Of a DNA stretch of 64,000 bases, positions 43,398 through 52,511 are shown one piece after another. A program made the position numbers and the translations under genes. The stretch is from Oceanidesulfovibrio indonesiensis (lineage in GTDB: Bacteria; Desulfobacterota; Desulfovibrionia; Desulfovibrionales; Desulfovibrionaceae). The first letter of the stretch is position 1. The number at the start of each line of letters is the position of its first letter. The notes under the pieces were generated by a model. That model had not been told where the DNA came from. It did no database searches and saw only the letters and a program-made list of their open reading frames with translations. Where the stretch lies: the NCBI RefSeq assembly GCF_007625075.1, contig NZ_QMIE01000003.1:43326-107325 (forward strand), written 5' to 3'.

Positions 43398-43619
43398 GGC
43401 GTTGCTCCTCCGCGTCTGCGGCATTTCACGGTATTTCCGGGGGCTTCCAATGATCCATCCGATGCGTGACTCCCCCCTAGCACAAAACCGCACGATTCAA
43501 AAAGAGGCTGAAACGGGGCAGCCGCAAACTTGCTGAGTCCGTCTCTTTCCCGTAGGTTGACAACGAGTTCGTCTGTACAGACTCACCTCTTTGCACAACC
43601 AACACACGGAGCCCTTGTC

Positions 43620-44360
43620 ATGAAGACGCTTCCGTTCGCAGTCGTCATGCGTTTTGCGCCTATCCTGTTCATCGCGCTGCTGTGCCTGCCGCGTTCCGCC
43701 GCTGCCCTCGACGCCCAGGCGCTGTTCCGCAGCGCTCAGAGTTCCGTGGTGGTGGTCGTGCCCGTGGACGCCTACAACAGGCCCATGGGGCTCGGCACCG
43801 GTTTCTACATCAAGGACGGTCGCTACGTGGTGACGAACTACCACGTCGTCAAGGATTCGTCCGAAGTCCGCGTGAAGATATCCGAGGGCAAAGTGGTGAC
43901 GGCCGCGCGGGTGCGGGCCGTAGACAAGAAACACGACATCGCCATCATTGAGATGCCGTCCGATGGCTTGGGTGATCCCCTGCCCCTGGCCGGCGGCGAT
44001 CCCGAGGTGGGCCAGGCGGTCCTGGCCATCGGCAATCCCAGCGGTCTGGAGAAAACCCTGTCCACCGGCGTAGTCAGCGGCTTGCGGCGCATGAACGGCG
44101 GGTCGCTCGTTTACCAGATCACCGCACCCATCTCGCCTGGCTCCAGCGGCGGTCCGGTGCTCAACGAAGCCGGTCAGGTGCTTGGCGTCACCAGCTTCCA
44201 GGCAGCGCAGGGACAGAACCTGAACTTCGCCATGCCTGTCCTTTACATCCACAAGCTTCTGGGCAACCCCGCGGGTGGGGACTCTTTCGAGTCCGTCCCC
44301 AAACGCAGGTTGCAGATAGAGCAGGACGAGTCGGGCGTCATCAACATCTTCGATCGCTGA
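43620..44360 (+). CDS. Secreted trypsin-like serine protease (S1C-like, no PDZ)
   Basis: The 246-residue protein has a signal peptide (1-29, FAPILFIALLCLPRSAAA). The protease domain has the triad H75 (TNYHVV), D106 (KKHDIAI) and S176 (SPGSSGGPV). It resembles DegP/HtrA proteases but ends soon after the catalytic domain, lacking any PDZ domain, so it is likely unregulated by C-terminal peptides. GGAG lies 9 bases before ATG 43620. It is a probable periplasmic quality-control or processing protease. Confidence 0.88.
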   Translation: MKTLPFAVVMRFAPILFIALLCLPRSAAALDAQALFRSAQSSVVVVVPVDAYNRPMGLGTGFYIKDGRYVVTNYHVVKDSSEVRVKISEGKVVTAARVRAVDKKHDIAIIEMPSDGLGDPLPLAGGDPEVGQAVLAIGNPSGLEKTLSTGVVSGLRRMNGGSLVYQITAPISPGSSGGPVLNEAGQVLGVTSFQAAQGQNLNFAMPVLYIHKLLGNPAGGDSFESVPKRRLQIEQDESGVINIFDR

Positions 44361-44408
44361 ACCGACCCCGGCTACCGGCTCGCCCTGCCTGGCAGTTCCG
44401 TTGATGAC

Positions 44409-45734
44409 TCAGGAGAGGGACGGCGCGATGGTTTCGGCCAGGCTCTCGGTGCGGGCGTACCGGGCCATGCGCTCGTACCGGGGCGGTTTGCGGCCGTCGA
44501 AAAATCCGCACGCCCGGTAGTAGGCCACATCCTCGCCCCAGACTCTGAATGCTTCCTTATCCCGCAGAATTGAACGCCCCAGCGCAACGGGACTCCGCAG
44601 CGCCTGCATCACAGGGCCCAGCATTTCAGACGGGTCGCGGAAGCACTCCCAGTCACATTCGCGGCAGTCCGGCGCGGGCATGGCGGCCAGGTCCAGATCC
44701 CAGAACCTGCCCAGGTTTTCCGAGCCGCGGTAGCCGCACGGGTATGTGTTCATGTCCTTGCAATCCACGAAGAAAAAATCCACCCCGCCGCGGCAGGCCG
44801 CACCCTGCGGCTCTCCCGACGCATAGGACCGCACCAGCGCCAGCAACGAGCAGCGCGGAGAGAATATGCGCAAATCCCCCCGGAACTCCGGAATGGTATC
44901 GGACAGTGCCCGGAACAGCAGCGCCTTTTCCGCCGGCCGGAAACGGATGAAATCGTCCTCGGATGTGGCCGCATACACGGCCTCGCTCTCGTCGTCGAAG
45001 CTCATGGGGTAGCAGGCGTTGGCCATGGTAAAGCCGAGATCGTGCGCCATGCGGTAGAACCGTCGGAATGCATTGCGCGCCGCAGCGTAGAACCGCCGGG
45101 CCGCGTCGTTCGAGTTCGGATCGTCCGTGGCCGGGCCGGCATAGTCGGGCAGACGGTGCGCACCGTCTCCGCCGGTGAGACGGTTGATGCCCAGGTTGGC
45201 CGCCGGATAGATGCCTGCCTCGTGGAAGATTGGCAACGCCTTCTCCATGCCCGCCATGATGCCGGAGAAGCCGCGGTTGCGCTCGTGCACGGCGGCGTCG
45301 GCCGAATCCACGCTTATCCAGAACGTATTCAGGGGCGTGGCGGCGAGCCGCCCCGCCATGCGTTTGATCCTGTCCTCCCAGCCCGGCTTTTCGTGACCGC
45401 GGAAAATGAATCCGTTGGTGCCGGTGCGCACGAAGGGTATGCCCAGGCGGCCGGCGTGCTCCATAAGCTCGACGATCTCGTCGAAGTGGAGCAACGGCTC
45501 GCCGCCGGTGAAGGAGACGGAGCGCACGCCGCGTTCGGCCGCTGCATCCAAAAGCCTTCTGGCCTGGGCCGTGTCCATGGAACTGCGCTCGAACGTGCTG
45601 GTCCGACGCATGCCGCACTGGGCGCAGGCCGCGTTGCAGCGGTCCGTGTACTGGATGACCACCTGGCCGGGAATACGACCGGCGGCCAGGCGTTTCCAAG
45701 TGGCGAGTTGGAACAGGGGATGGCGGCGCTTCAT
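44409..45734 (-). CDS. Radical SAM protein
   Basis: The protein is 441 residues if started at ATG 45734 (471 from the frame's first start). The [4Fe-4S]-SAM motif is C33-x3-C37-x2-C40 (DRCNAACAQC), and SFTGGEPLL is the SAM-binding GGE motif. The C-terminal part has more cysteines (CRGGVDFFFVDCKDMNTYPCGYRG and CRECDWEC), suggesting an auxiliary cluster as in SPASM/twitch proteins. No ribosome site fits any start. A perfect 18-bp inverted repeat (45750-45795) sits immediately before ATG 45734, or inside the N-terminus if ATG 45806 is used. The substrate is unknown. Confidence 0.85.
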   Translation of the reverse strand: MKRRHPLFQLATWKRLAAGRIPGQVVIQYTDRCNAACAQCGMRRTSTFERSSMDTAQARRLLDAAAERGVRSVSFTGGEPLLHFDEIVELMEHAGRLGIPFVRTGTNGFIFRGHEKPGWEDRIKRMAGRLAATPLNTFWISVDSADAAVHERNRGFSGIMAGMEKALPIFHEAGIYPAANLGINRLTGGDGAHRLPDYAGPATDDPNSNDAARRFYAAARNAFRRFYRMAHDLGFTMANACYPMSFDDESEAVYAATSEDDFIRFRPAEKALLFRALSDTIPEFRGDLRIFSPRCSLLALVRSYASGEPQGAACRGGVDFFFVDCKDMNTYPCGYRGSENLGRFWDLDLAAMPAPDCRECDWECFRDPSEMLGPVMQALRSPVALGRSILRDKEAFRVWGEDVAYYRACGFFDGRKPPRYERMARYARTESLAETIAPSLS

Positions 45735-45749
45735 GACAGGGGTTCGCAG

Positions 45750-45795
45750 AATGCTAGAGGACCCGGCATGACGGCTGGCCGGGTCCTCTAGCATT
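45750..45795. repeat. Perfect 18-bp inverted repeat at the start of the radical SAM gene
   Basis: The arms are 45750-45767 and 45778-45795 with a 10-base loop (core CTAGAGGACCCGGC). No T tract follows on the minus strand. It lies between the chemoreceptor stop (45873) and the radical SAM start (45734), so it could end the chemoreceptor mRNA, mask the ribosome site of the next gene, or be a processing site. Confidence 0.8.
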
Positions 45796-45872
45796 TCCTC
45801 GTTCATATTCGAATTCTGTACCATACACGCCGGGCTAGCATTACGACGTGTCGAATGCGTGTCGCCGCTGCG

Positions 45873-48179
45873 TCATCCTTTCCGCAGCGACTCCATGAGA
45901 TCCGTAAGCTGGGTGGCGATGCGGGTGAGCTTCTCGATGGCCTCCACCGCCTCGTCCATGTTCTGCGCGGTGTCGGTTGAAAGGTCCCGCACGGAATCCA
46001 TGGTCCGGCTGATGGTCTCGCTGGACGCGGACTGCTCCTCCGAGGCCGTGGCGATTGCCCGGACCTGGTCCGAGGCTTCGTCCACCATGCGCACGATATC
46101 TTCAAGCGCGGAGCCTGCCTGCCCCGCCAGGTCGCTGGAGCGCTCCACGGCGCCGGCGGATTCCTCCATCTGCCGCCCGGCTCCGGACACGCCGGTCTGG
46201 ATGGACCCAACGGCCCTGCCTACTTCGTCCGTGGCTTGCATGGTCTTTTCTGCGAGCTTGCGCACCTCGTCCGCGACCACGGCGAACCCGCGGCCGGCCT
46301 CGCCGGCGCGCGCCGCCTCGATGGCCGCGTTGAGGGCGAGCAGGTTGGTCTGGTCGGCGATGTCGTTGATCACCGTCATGACCCGGCCGATGGCCTCGGC
46401 CTGCTCCGCCAGTTCTCTGAGACTTGCGTCCATGGCGTTGGTGGTCTCGGACACCGTATGGATGGAGCGCACCACCTCCGTGACGACCTCCTTGCCCGAC
46501 CCGGCCTTTTCCCTGGCGGCGTCAGCGCTGTGTGAGGCGTTGGACGCGCTGTGGGCCACGTCCATCACGGCGGTGTTCATCTCGCCCATGGATGTGGCGG
46601 CCTCGCCCACCTGGTCGCGCTGCGCCATGGCGGCGCGGTTGGCTTCGGCCACGCGGCTTGACAAATCACCGGCGGCGTCGTGCAGCGTGCTTACCAGACT
46701 CTCCAGTTTGCCCGCCGCCTCGCGCAGGCCTTCGCGCCGGGCCTGCATGGCGCGCTCCTCGGCCTGTCTGGCTTCTGCGAGAGCCGCCCTGGCGCGTTCC
46801 GCCTCCTCTTCGGCAAGCCGACCTTTTGCCTCGGCGTCCTGCACGGCCTGCTTCAGGGAGTCCACCATGATTCCCATGGAATCCTTGAGGTCCTGCGTCT
46901 CGCCCGGGTAGTGACCTTCCAGCTGCGCATCGAGCCTGCCTGCCGCCACCTCCTCGGAATAAGCCGCCAGGTTCCCGATGGGCCTGGTGATGAGCGTTCG
47001 GAAGTACCAGAGCAGCCCCACGGCGATGAGCAACGTGAGCCCGAGGCTCACGATGGCCAACTCCAGGGTCAGACTGCGGATGTGCTGCTCGAACGTTTCC
47101 TGCCGCCGCTCCACGACCGTCTGGATATCGTCGATGTAGATGCCGTTGCCGATGACCCAGCCCCACGGTTCGTAGAGGATGACATACGAAAGCTTGGGGA
47201 ACAGTTCCTTGGTGGCGCCGCCGTCCTCGGTGGGCTTGGACCATTCATACCAGACAAAACCTTCGCCGGCTTTGTCCGCCACCTCCACCATGGAGGCGAA
47301 CAGGTTCGCGTTTTCCAGCGGCACGGGCTTGCCGTCCACGCCGGGCTGCTTTCTGAATGCACAATCGAAGGTCTTGTTTTCCAGGATTTGACCGTCCAGA
47401 ACCGGGCTGGTGGGATGCATGATCATGCGTGGTCTGGGCCGGCCCATGTCGTTGACCCAGAAGTAGTTCCCGTCCGGCAGCCGCATGGCCTTGAGTTCAT
47501 CGAGCGCCATATCCTTGCGGACGCGCACGAGCTCCGATCGTGCAATCTCGGCGCCCACGACCAGGTCGGTTCCGGGCACACGCATCGCGAGACCGTGCAT
47601 GGTCTCGCTCGTCCCCTGCACCGCCTTGGAATACCTGTAGGAAGAAGTCCCCTCCGAGCGGCTGGAACGGATCGCCTCCCTCAGGGAGCGCTTTCCATCG
47701 GCGTCGGAGTTTCCCGCATCGTCGTAAGAGGAACCCACGAAGGATGGATCGAAGTGATGAAGAATGCGCTCGCCGTCGCTGAGCCATACGCCATGGTCGT
47801 CCATGAACCGCGTGTTGGCAGCAATGTCCATGACCAGCTCCATGCGCTCGTCCTCGGGCATGGGCTTCTCGAAGAACGGCATGATCTGGGATGCGAGCGA
47901 GCCGAGAGTGTTCGCCAGCAGCTCGGTTCCGGTGTCGTCGACCAGCTGGGCGTGACGCTGCACCACCTGGTACGGCAGGTAGGTATGGTTACGGATGGCG
48001 TTCTTGGCGCGCGACAGGACGAGGTCGTAGGTATAGTCCGCGTTGCGCTCGGACAGTTCCAGGAACCGCACCACGCTGAGTCCGGCGCCGATACCCCCGA
48101 AAAGAATCAACAAACAGATGACGACAAGTGTTGCTCGATTGCCGATTGAATGCAGTACGCCACGACGGGTACGCCTCAT
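45873..48179 (-). CDS. Methyl-accepting chemotaxis protein with Cache sensor
   Basis: The 768-residue receptor has TM1 (about 16-38), a long periplasmic region with tandem Cache-like modules (ending GWVIGNGIYIDDIQT, a sCache_2 mark), TM2 (about 375-397), HAMP (TLITRPIGNLAAYSEEVAAG), and the signalling hairpin tip (DIADQTNLLALNAAIEAARAGEAGRGFAVVADEVRKLAEKT). ATG 48179 has GGGGGA 7 bases upstream; the longer frame has no such site. There is no CheR-tethering pentapeptide. The ligand is unknown, and small carboxylates are usual for sCache_2. Confidence 0.95.
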   Translation of the reverse strand: MRRTRRGVLHSIGNRATLVVICLLILFGGIGAGLSVVRFLELSERNADYTYDLVLSRAKNAIRNHTYLPYQVVQRHAQLVDDTGTELLANTLGSLASQIMPFFEKPMPEDERMELVMDIAANTRFMDDHGVWLSDGERILHHFDPSFVGSSYDDAGNSDADGKRSLREAIRSSRSEGTSSYRYSKAVQGTSETMHGLAMRVPGTDLVVGAEIARSELVRVRKDMALDELKAMRLPDGNYFWVNDMGRPRPRMIMHPTSPVLDGQILENKTFDCAFRKQPGVDGKPVPLENANLFASMVEVADKAGEGFVWYEWSKPTEDGGATKELFPKLSYVILYEPWGWVIGNGIYIDDIQTVVERRQETFEQHIRSLTLELAIVSLGLTLLIAVGLLWYFRTLITRPIGNLAAYSEEVAAGRLDAQLEGHYPGETQDLKDSMGIMVDSLKQAVQDAEAKGRLAEEEAERARAALAEARQAEERAMQARREGLREAAGKLESLVSTLHDAAGDLSSRVAEANRAAMAQRDQVGEAATSMGEMNTAVMDVAHSASNASHSADAAREKAGSGKEVVTEVVRSIHTVSETTNAMDASLRELAEQAEAIGRVMTVINDIADQTNLLALNAAIEAARAGEAGRGFAVVADEVRKLAEKTMQATDEVGRAVGSIQTGVSGAGRQMEESAGAVERSSDLAGQAGSALEDIVRMVDEASDQVRAIATASEEQSASSETISRTMDSVRDLSTDTAQNMDEAVEAIEKLTRIATQLTDLMESLRKG

Positions 48180-48348
48180 ACTTTTCCCCCAACGGCCTGT
48201 TCTAGTCCGCCGTATCAGCCTATTCCCCCCGAACCAAACGCAAGGATCTCCTTGAATACTCAGATTATGACCGACACGTGTCGAAAGCAATCAAAAAAAA
48301 GCGGGATCCAAAACAGACCCCGCTCACACATCTCCCCGGAAACGAGAG

Positions 48349-50757
48349 TCAATTCTCTGCGAACATCGTCCAGGTGGTGTCGAAGCAGCGGGAAAGCGAA
48401 CGCGTTTCCATGTATTCCCGGGCGCTTTTGCCCATGGCCTGCAGACGCGAAGAATCGAGGACAAGAGAGAGGATGGCGTCCTTCAGCGCAACGGGATTGT
48501 TCCCTTCCACCACCAGGCCGGTCTCACCAGGCAGCAGGTTCTCCTGCGGGCCGCCCTGGTCCGTGACGATCACGGGCAACCCGGAGGCCTGGGCCTCCAG
48601 CACTACGCGGCCGAAGGTGTCCGTGGTTGAGGGGAAGACGAAAAGGTCACTGGAGGCGTACGCCGCGGCAAGCTCCTCGCCCTCCAGTTTGCCGGTGAAC
48701 ACGGCGTTCGTGCCGGCCAGATTCCGCTCCATCTCCACGCGGTAGGGGCCGTCGCCCACCACCACGAAATCGAGCTTGCCCGGGAACTGATCCACCAGCA
48801 ACGTATAGGCCTGCTCCAGTATGTGCAGATTCTTCTCCCTGGAAATGCGGCCTGCGTAGATGAGCTTTCTGGATCCGTTCAGACTGTACTTTTTGAAGAA
48901 CCCATTGCGCTTCTCCGGGGTGAAGCGCTCCACGTCCACGCCGCGGGGGTAGCGACGGATCTTGTCCGGATGCACGCCCTTGCCGCGCAGTTCCCGGCCC
49001 ACGGCGTCCGAGGGCACATACACGTAGTCCATCTGGTTGTAATACCAGACCATGGCTTTCCACATGAACTCTTCCATGCCCTCGTCTTCCGTAAGGTGCA
49101 GGGCGTACTGCGGCAGTGCGGTGTGATAGGTGCCGGAGATGGGCAGCTTGAGCGCACGGGCTATACCCAACGCTGCCAGGCCGATGGGCCCGGGCGTGGC
49201 CGAGTGGATGTGGGTGAACCCCTGGTCGTACACTTCGGTAAGCATCTGCAGGAAGGGGGGGTAGAAGAGCGAGAGCTCCGGGTACTCGGGCAGTTCATAG
49301 CGTCCAACAGGCTTGAAATTGAGCACGCCGGGCAGGTTGCGACTGGCGCCGTCGTCGCAGGTGACGATGGCGTACTCCTTGTTGCTGGCGCGGGCGAGCT
49401 GAACATGCTCCTGCAGGGTCTTGGCAACGCCGTTGGTCTCGAAGAACGTATCCGTGAAGTGGGCTATCTTCACCCGTTTCCGGGGTTGCTGCAGTCCGGG
49501 GTGGAATTCCAGGAATCTGGCCATCGCCTGATTGCAGAAAGCGCGGTCCCTGGTGAACACGGAGAACCCCACGAAAAACGGCGAGAGCAACGTATAAAGC
49601 GCCCCTGCCGATGCAAATTCTTTGTAGATACTGAAAAAATCCGCGTCCTGCACGCGCTTCAGGAGTCTGTCTCCATAGTGGGCCAGCACACGGTTCGCCG
49701 TGGCGTTGGCGAACTCGAACCACTCGAACTCGTCGGCCGCTTTGCGTACGGAATCCGGGTTCTCGCTACGGCGGGACTCGAACTCCTGGGAAGCCATTGT
49801 TTTGAGGATGGAGCGAAGCTCATCGGGCTCTTTTCGTCTGCCCCGGCGGCGCAGCGCCCCCGAGTGGTGAATCGCGGCCTTGACTCTGTCCAGAACCGTC
49901 GGTTCTGGCGAGTCCGGAGACAGGGAGCGGTCCAGAAATGTGCAGAAACGGTCCTTGTTCACGTAGCGCGAAAGGCCGAAACGCTCGCGGTAGAACTGGT
50001 AGCCGATGCCGTAAAGGATATGGCCGAAAGCCTTGGGCGAGGCGTGCCGGCCTTTGGGCTCGGAGTCACCATGGGCTACGCCGGCAAAAAACCCTTCCAG
50101 GTCCCGCGCTCCGGGAACCTCCGTGTACATGCGAGCGATGTGCAGCCCGCTGTGGTCGTCGGATCCGCCGGTCATGGATTTGCGACACGGCTCCGCACCA
50201 TAAGGCTCGATCCCGTGTTTGTCGGCGAGTTCGTCCACCACTTCCGGCGTGAGCAGGTTCAGAATGCGACGCAGGGCGTTGTTCTGCACGCTGTCCCTGG
50301 TGCCGTTGGATTCGAACACGTCGAAGAGCAGCAGCAGCTTTTCGAAGTGGTCCATTGTGAGCTTGTCGTTCACGGAAAAGAGCGGATGGGCGAGGGCGTG
50401 GGCCACCTCCGTGCGGCGCAGATAATCCGTGAGTTCGTAGATATTTCGCCGTAGGGCCTGGATCTCCGCATGGATATGCTCATCTATGTCCCAGGCCAGG
50501 ACATGGACCTTGCAGCCGTCCTCGGGAAAATGGGCGGTGACTTCCTCGCTGATGAACGTGTGCGGCAGGTGCGCTATGGAAAGTGATCCATCGATGACAT
50601 TATGGTCGGTGATCGTGACCATCCCCATGCCCTGCTCCCTGCAAACCCGATAGATGGTCTCCGGCTCCACAAAGCTCTCCGGGCAGTGCATTTTCCTCAA
50701 AATCCACTGCGACGGCCTTGAAGAGAACCTGGAATGGACATGCAGATCGATTTTCAT
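48349..50757 (-). CDS. PHP phosphoesterase fused to GT4 glycosyltransferase
   Basis: The 802-residue protein has an N-terminal PHP domain (about 1-250) with metal-ligand blocks DLHVHSRFS (H6, H8), TITDHNVIDG, EVTAHFPEDG, HALAHPLFS and GGSDDHSG. A helical linker follows (about 260-420). The C-terminal half is a GT4-type glycosyltransferase with FFETNGVAKTLQEHVQLAR, AGRISREKNL, VGDGPYR and the donor-site FVFPSTTDTFGRVVLEAQASGLPVIVTDQGGP. ATG 50757 has GAGG 8 bases upstream. The fusion suggests that the PHP part acts on a phosphorylated glycolipid or sugar product made by the transferase. Confidence 0.9.
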   Translation of the reverse strand: MKIDLHVHSRFSSRPSQWILRKMHCPESFVEPETIYRVCREQGMGMVTITDHNVIDGSLSIAHLPHTFISEEVTAHFPEDGCKVHVLAWDIDEHIHAEIQALRRNIYELTDYLRRTEVAHALAHPLFSVNDKLTMDHFEKLLLLFDVFESNGTRDSVQNNALRRILNLLTPEVVDELADKHGIEPYGAEPCRKSMTGGSDDHSGLHIARMYTEVPGARDLEGFFAGVAHGDSEPKGRHASPKAFGHILYGIGYQFYRERFGLSRYVNKDRFCTFLDRSLSPDSPEPTVLDRVKAAIHHSGALRRRGRRKEPDELRSILKTMASQEFESRRSENPDSVRKAADEFEWFEFANATANRVLAHYGDRLLKRVQDADFFSIYKEFASAGALYTLLSPFFVGFSVFTRDRAFCNQAMARFLEFHPGLQQPRKRVKIAHFTDTFFETNGVAKTLQEHVQLARASNKEYAIVTCDDGASRNLPGVLNFKPVGRYELPEYPELSLFYPPFLQMLTEVYDQGFTHIHSATPGPIGLAALGIARALKLPISGTYHTALPQYALHLTEDEGMEEFMWKAMVWYYNQMDYVYVPSDAVGRELRGKGVHPDKIRRYPRGVDVERFTPEKRNGFFKKYSLNGSRKLIYAGRISREKNLHILEQAYTLLVDQFPGKLDFVVVGDGPYRVEMERNLAGTNAVFTGKLEGEELAAAYASSDLFVFPSTTDTFGRVVLEAQASGLPVIVTDQGGPQENLLPGETGLVVEGNNPVALKDAILSLVLDSSRLQAMGKSAREYMETRSLSRCFDTTWTMFAEN

Positions 50758-50800
50758 AACCGGACCTCGCTTTTTCTCCGACACCCTCATTTCTGTGAAA

Positions 50801-50883
50801 GCAAAAAGGGCCCCTGCTGGAGGAGCCCCTTTGCGCTACGCCCGTACGCATAACGAACGACGTCGCCCCGTTTGGGGGCGACG
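50801..50883 (-). promoter_or_regulatory. Tandem hairpin leader (attenuator-like) of the PHP-GT4 gene
   Basis: On the minus strand a perfect 9-bp hairpin (50875-50883 with 50861-50869) is followed by a second, 11-bp stem with one bulge between about 50831 and 50806, directly followed by TTTTT (50801-50806 region). This terminator-like hairpin ends about 45 bases before the start codon, so read-through would be needed for expression. Confidence 0.55.
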
Positions 50884-51487
50884 CGCCTCCTGATCGCGAC
50901 TTTGACAAGTGCGGAGCCTGGGAGCACTGCATCCGATATCCGGGCGACTCCAGAGATGGACATCTGCTTCATGACTGTACACCATTCTCCATATTGGAAA
51001 AAGAGCAATACCTTGAACAACGTGCAGCACCCGACCACGACTCTGCTCGATTCCCAGCGATTTCTTGCGCCATCTCTAAGAATCGCACGTGACGTCGCAA
51101 TGACGGTTCGCTCTTATTTGGGTGACATTTCACCGAAGTATCACTGACGCCGCAGAACAAACGAACGATACCCGCAGAATGCAGCCACGACCGCATCCCC
51201 GGGCTTTAAGGGTGGTGGGACCAGGCAACGGGAATAGTGGAACCTTAGATACTCCTGCCAATATCGCAAAAAACTCCCCCGAAACATACCTGAATTGCCA
51301 TTTCCCGCTTGCGCTTCATCAAAAAAGACAATAAATATGACGCGATTATTGAGGCAAGAGTTCCGGAAATGCGCCTGCTATTGATCTTGCTGCGCACGGC
51401 TTCTGGTATACGCTGGCCGTTTTCCCCGCAGGTTTCAGGCGGTTCGGGCTGCGTAGCTTGTGAACCCGACAACACCGAGGAAGGCAT
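50884..51487. other. 604-bp gene-free region between divergent genes
   Basis: No ORF here has a ribosome site or coding character. The region should hold promoters for both the PHP-GT4 gene (minus) and the 51488 gene (plus), but I cannot place a consensus with confidence. Confidence 0.45.
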
Positions 51488-51928
51488 ATGCTCGACAAGC
51501 TTTCACGGGCGGTGGGTATCAGTTCAACCAAACGTCAATTGCAAGAACTGCGAGCCCTCGTGGACCAGTTCGTGGAGAGCGACAGCGCCGAGCTGACGTC
51601 TTTGGCAGCGAAAGTCGCCGGGTATCGGACGTTGTTCGAAAGCAAGAAAATCCGCGTCGGCGAACCCGTGGAATATCTGACGGAAAAGCCGGCTGTCATG
51701 ACGCGGATGGAAGACTATGTCCGGGATTTGAGCAAGACGGCCGACGAACTCGACGTCGAAGCGGCGCATGTCTGGCTGCACACATTGCGCGCTGCCAACG
51801 CCATCGTCAAAAAGAGCAAGGATGTCGACGAGTTCAGGAGACTTGCCACCATCATGTGGGCTGAGCTCAAAAAGGCAGCTCCACAGACATCGGACCCGGC
51901 CTTCGAGCCCGATGTTTTTTCCTCGTGA
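51488..51928 (+). CDS. Hypothetical helical protein (146 aa)
   Basis: The protein is predicted almost entirely alpha-helical (QLQELRALVDQFVESDSAELTSLAAKVAGYRTLF, TRMEDYVRDLSKTADELDVEAAHVWLHTLRAANAIVKKS) and has no signal peptide. GAGGAAGG precedes the ATG. I recognise no family. It is followed after 81 bases by a membrane protein gene and then a PilB/GspE ATPase on the same strand, so a role beside a pilus or secretion system is possible but unproven. Confidence 0.65.
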   Translation: MLDKLSRAVGISSTKRQLQELRALVDQFVESDSAELTSLAAKVAGYRTLFESKKIRVGEPVEYLTEKPAVMTRMEDYVRDLSKTADELDVEAAHVWLHTLRAANAIVKKSKDVDEFRRLATIMWAELKKAAPQTSDPAFEPDVFSS

Positions 51929-52009
51929 GACCGACCAGGTCGATGTTACCCAAGCCATCAACAACACAAAGCAACCGGGCTCGTATAGCAAACATGAAGG
52001 AGCACGCAG

Positions 52010-52483
52010 ATGTTTAATCCCGACGACACCGTTTTTGTTATCGTCGGCTCGATCATCCTCGGAGGAGCCGCCGGCTTTCTCGCGGTCCAGTTCTCCATCT
52101 TTGTTCTGAGCATCGCAGTCAGTGCATTCGGCTTTCTCAAGGAGCGGGTCTGGAACCGCCAGCATTTCGCGGTCTGGCTCAAATCCGTGGTCGGAATCGC
52201 CGTGTGCGCCATCATCACCATTCTCGGGGACTACATTTTCCGCCAGCGGCTGGGCTACAGCTACGCCGTGCTCGACCACGTGATCTTCTGGTCGATCTTC
52301 GCGCTCATTTTCCTCGGCTTCATCTTTCACATCATCCGGAAGCTCAAGAAACTCCGCGACATCGTATCCACGCCCGAGTTCGATGAGATCCACGTGTCGC
52401 ACGACTCCAACATCGACGAATATGTGCGCAAGAACATCGAACTGCTCAAGTCGCTGCAAGATGACGGCATAAGAAGAGATTAA
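52010..52483 (+). CDS. Hypothetical membrane protein with three helices
   Basis: The 157-residue protein has hydrophobic segments at about 7-40, 57-75 and 86-108, then a charged cytoplasmic tail (RKLKKLRDIVSTPEFDEIHVSHDSNIDEYVRKNIELLKS). AAGGAG lies 9 bases before the ATG. No family is recognised. It ends 28 bases before the PilB/GspE gene, so it is very likely co-transcribed with it. Confidence 0.65.
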   Translation: MFNPDDTVFVIVGSIILGGAAGFLAVQFSIFVLSIAVSAFGFLKERVWNRQHFAVWLKSVVGIAVCAIITILGDYIFRQRLGYSYAVLDHVIFWSIFALIFLGFIFHIIRKLKKLRDIVSTPEFDEIHVSHDSNIDEYVRKNIELLKSLQDDGIRRD

Positions 52484-52511
52484 TCGCTCACACGGGACGC
52501 ACGGATACAGC

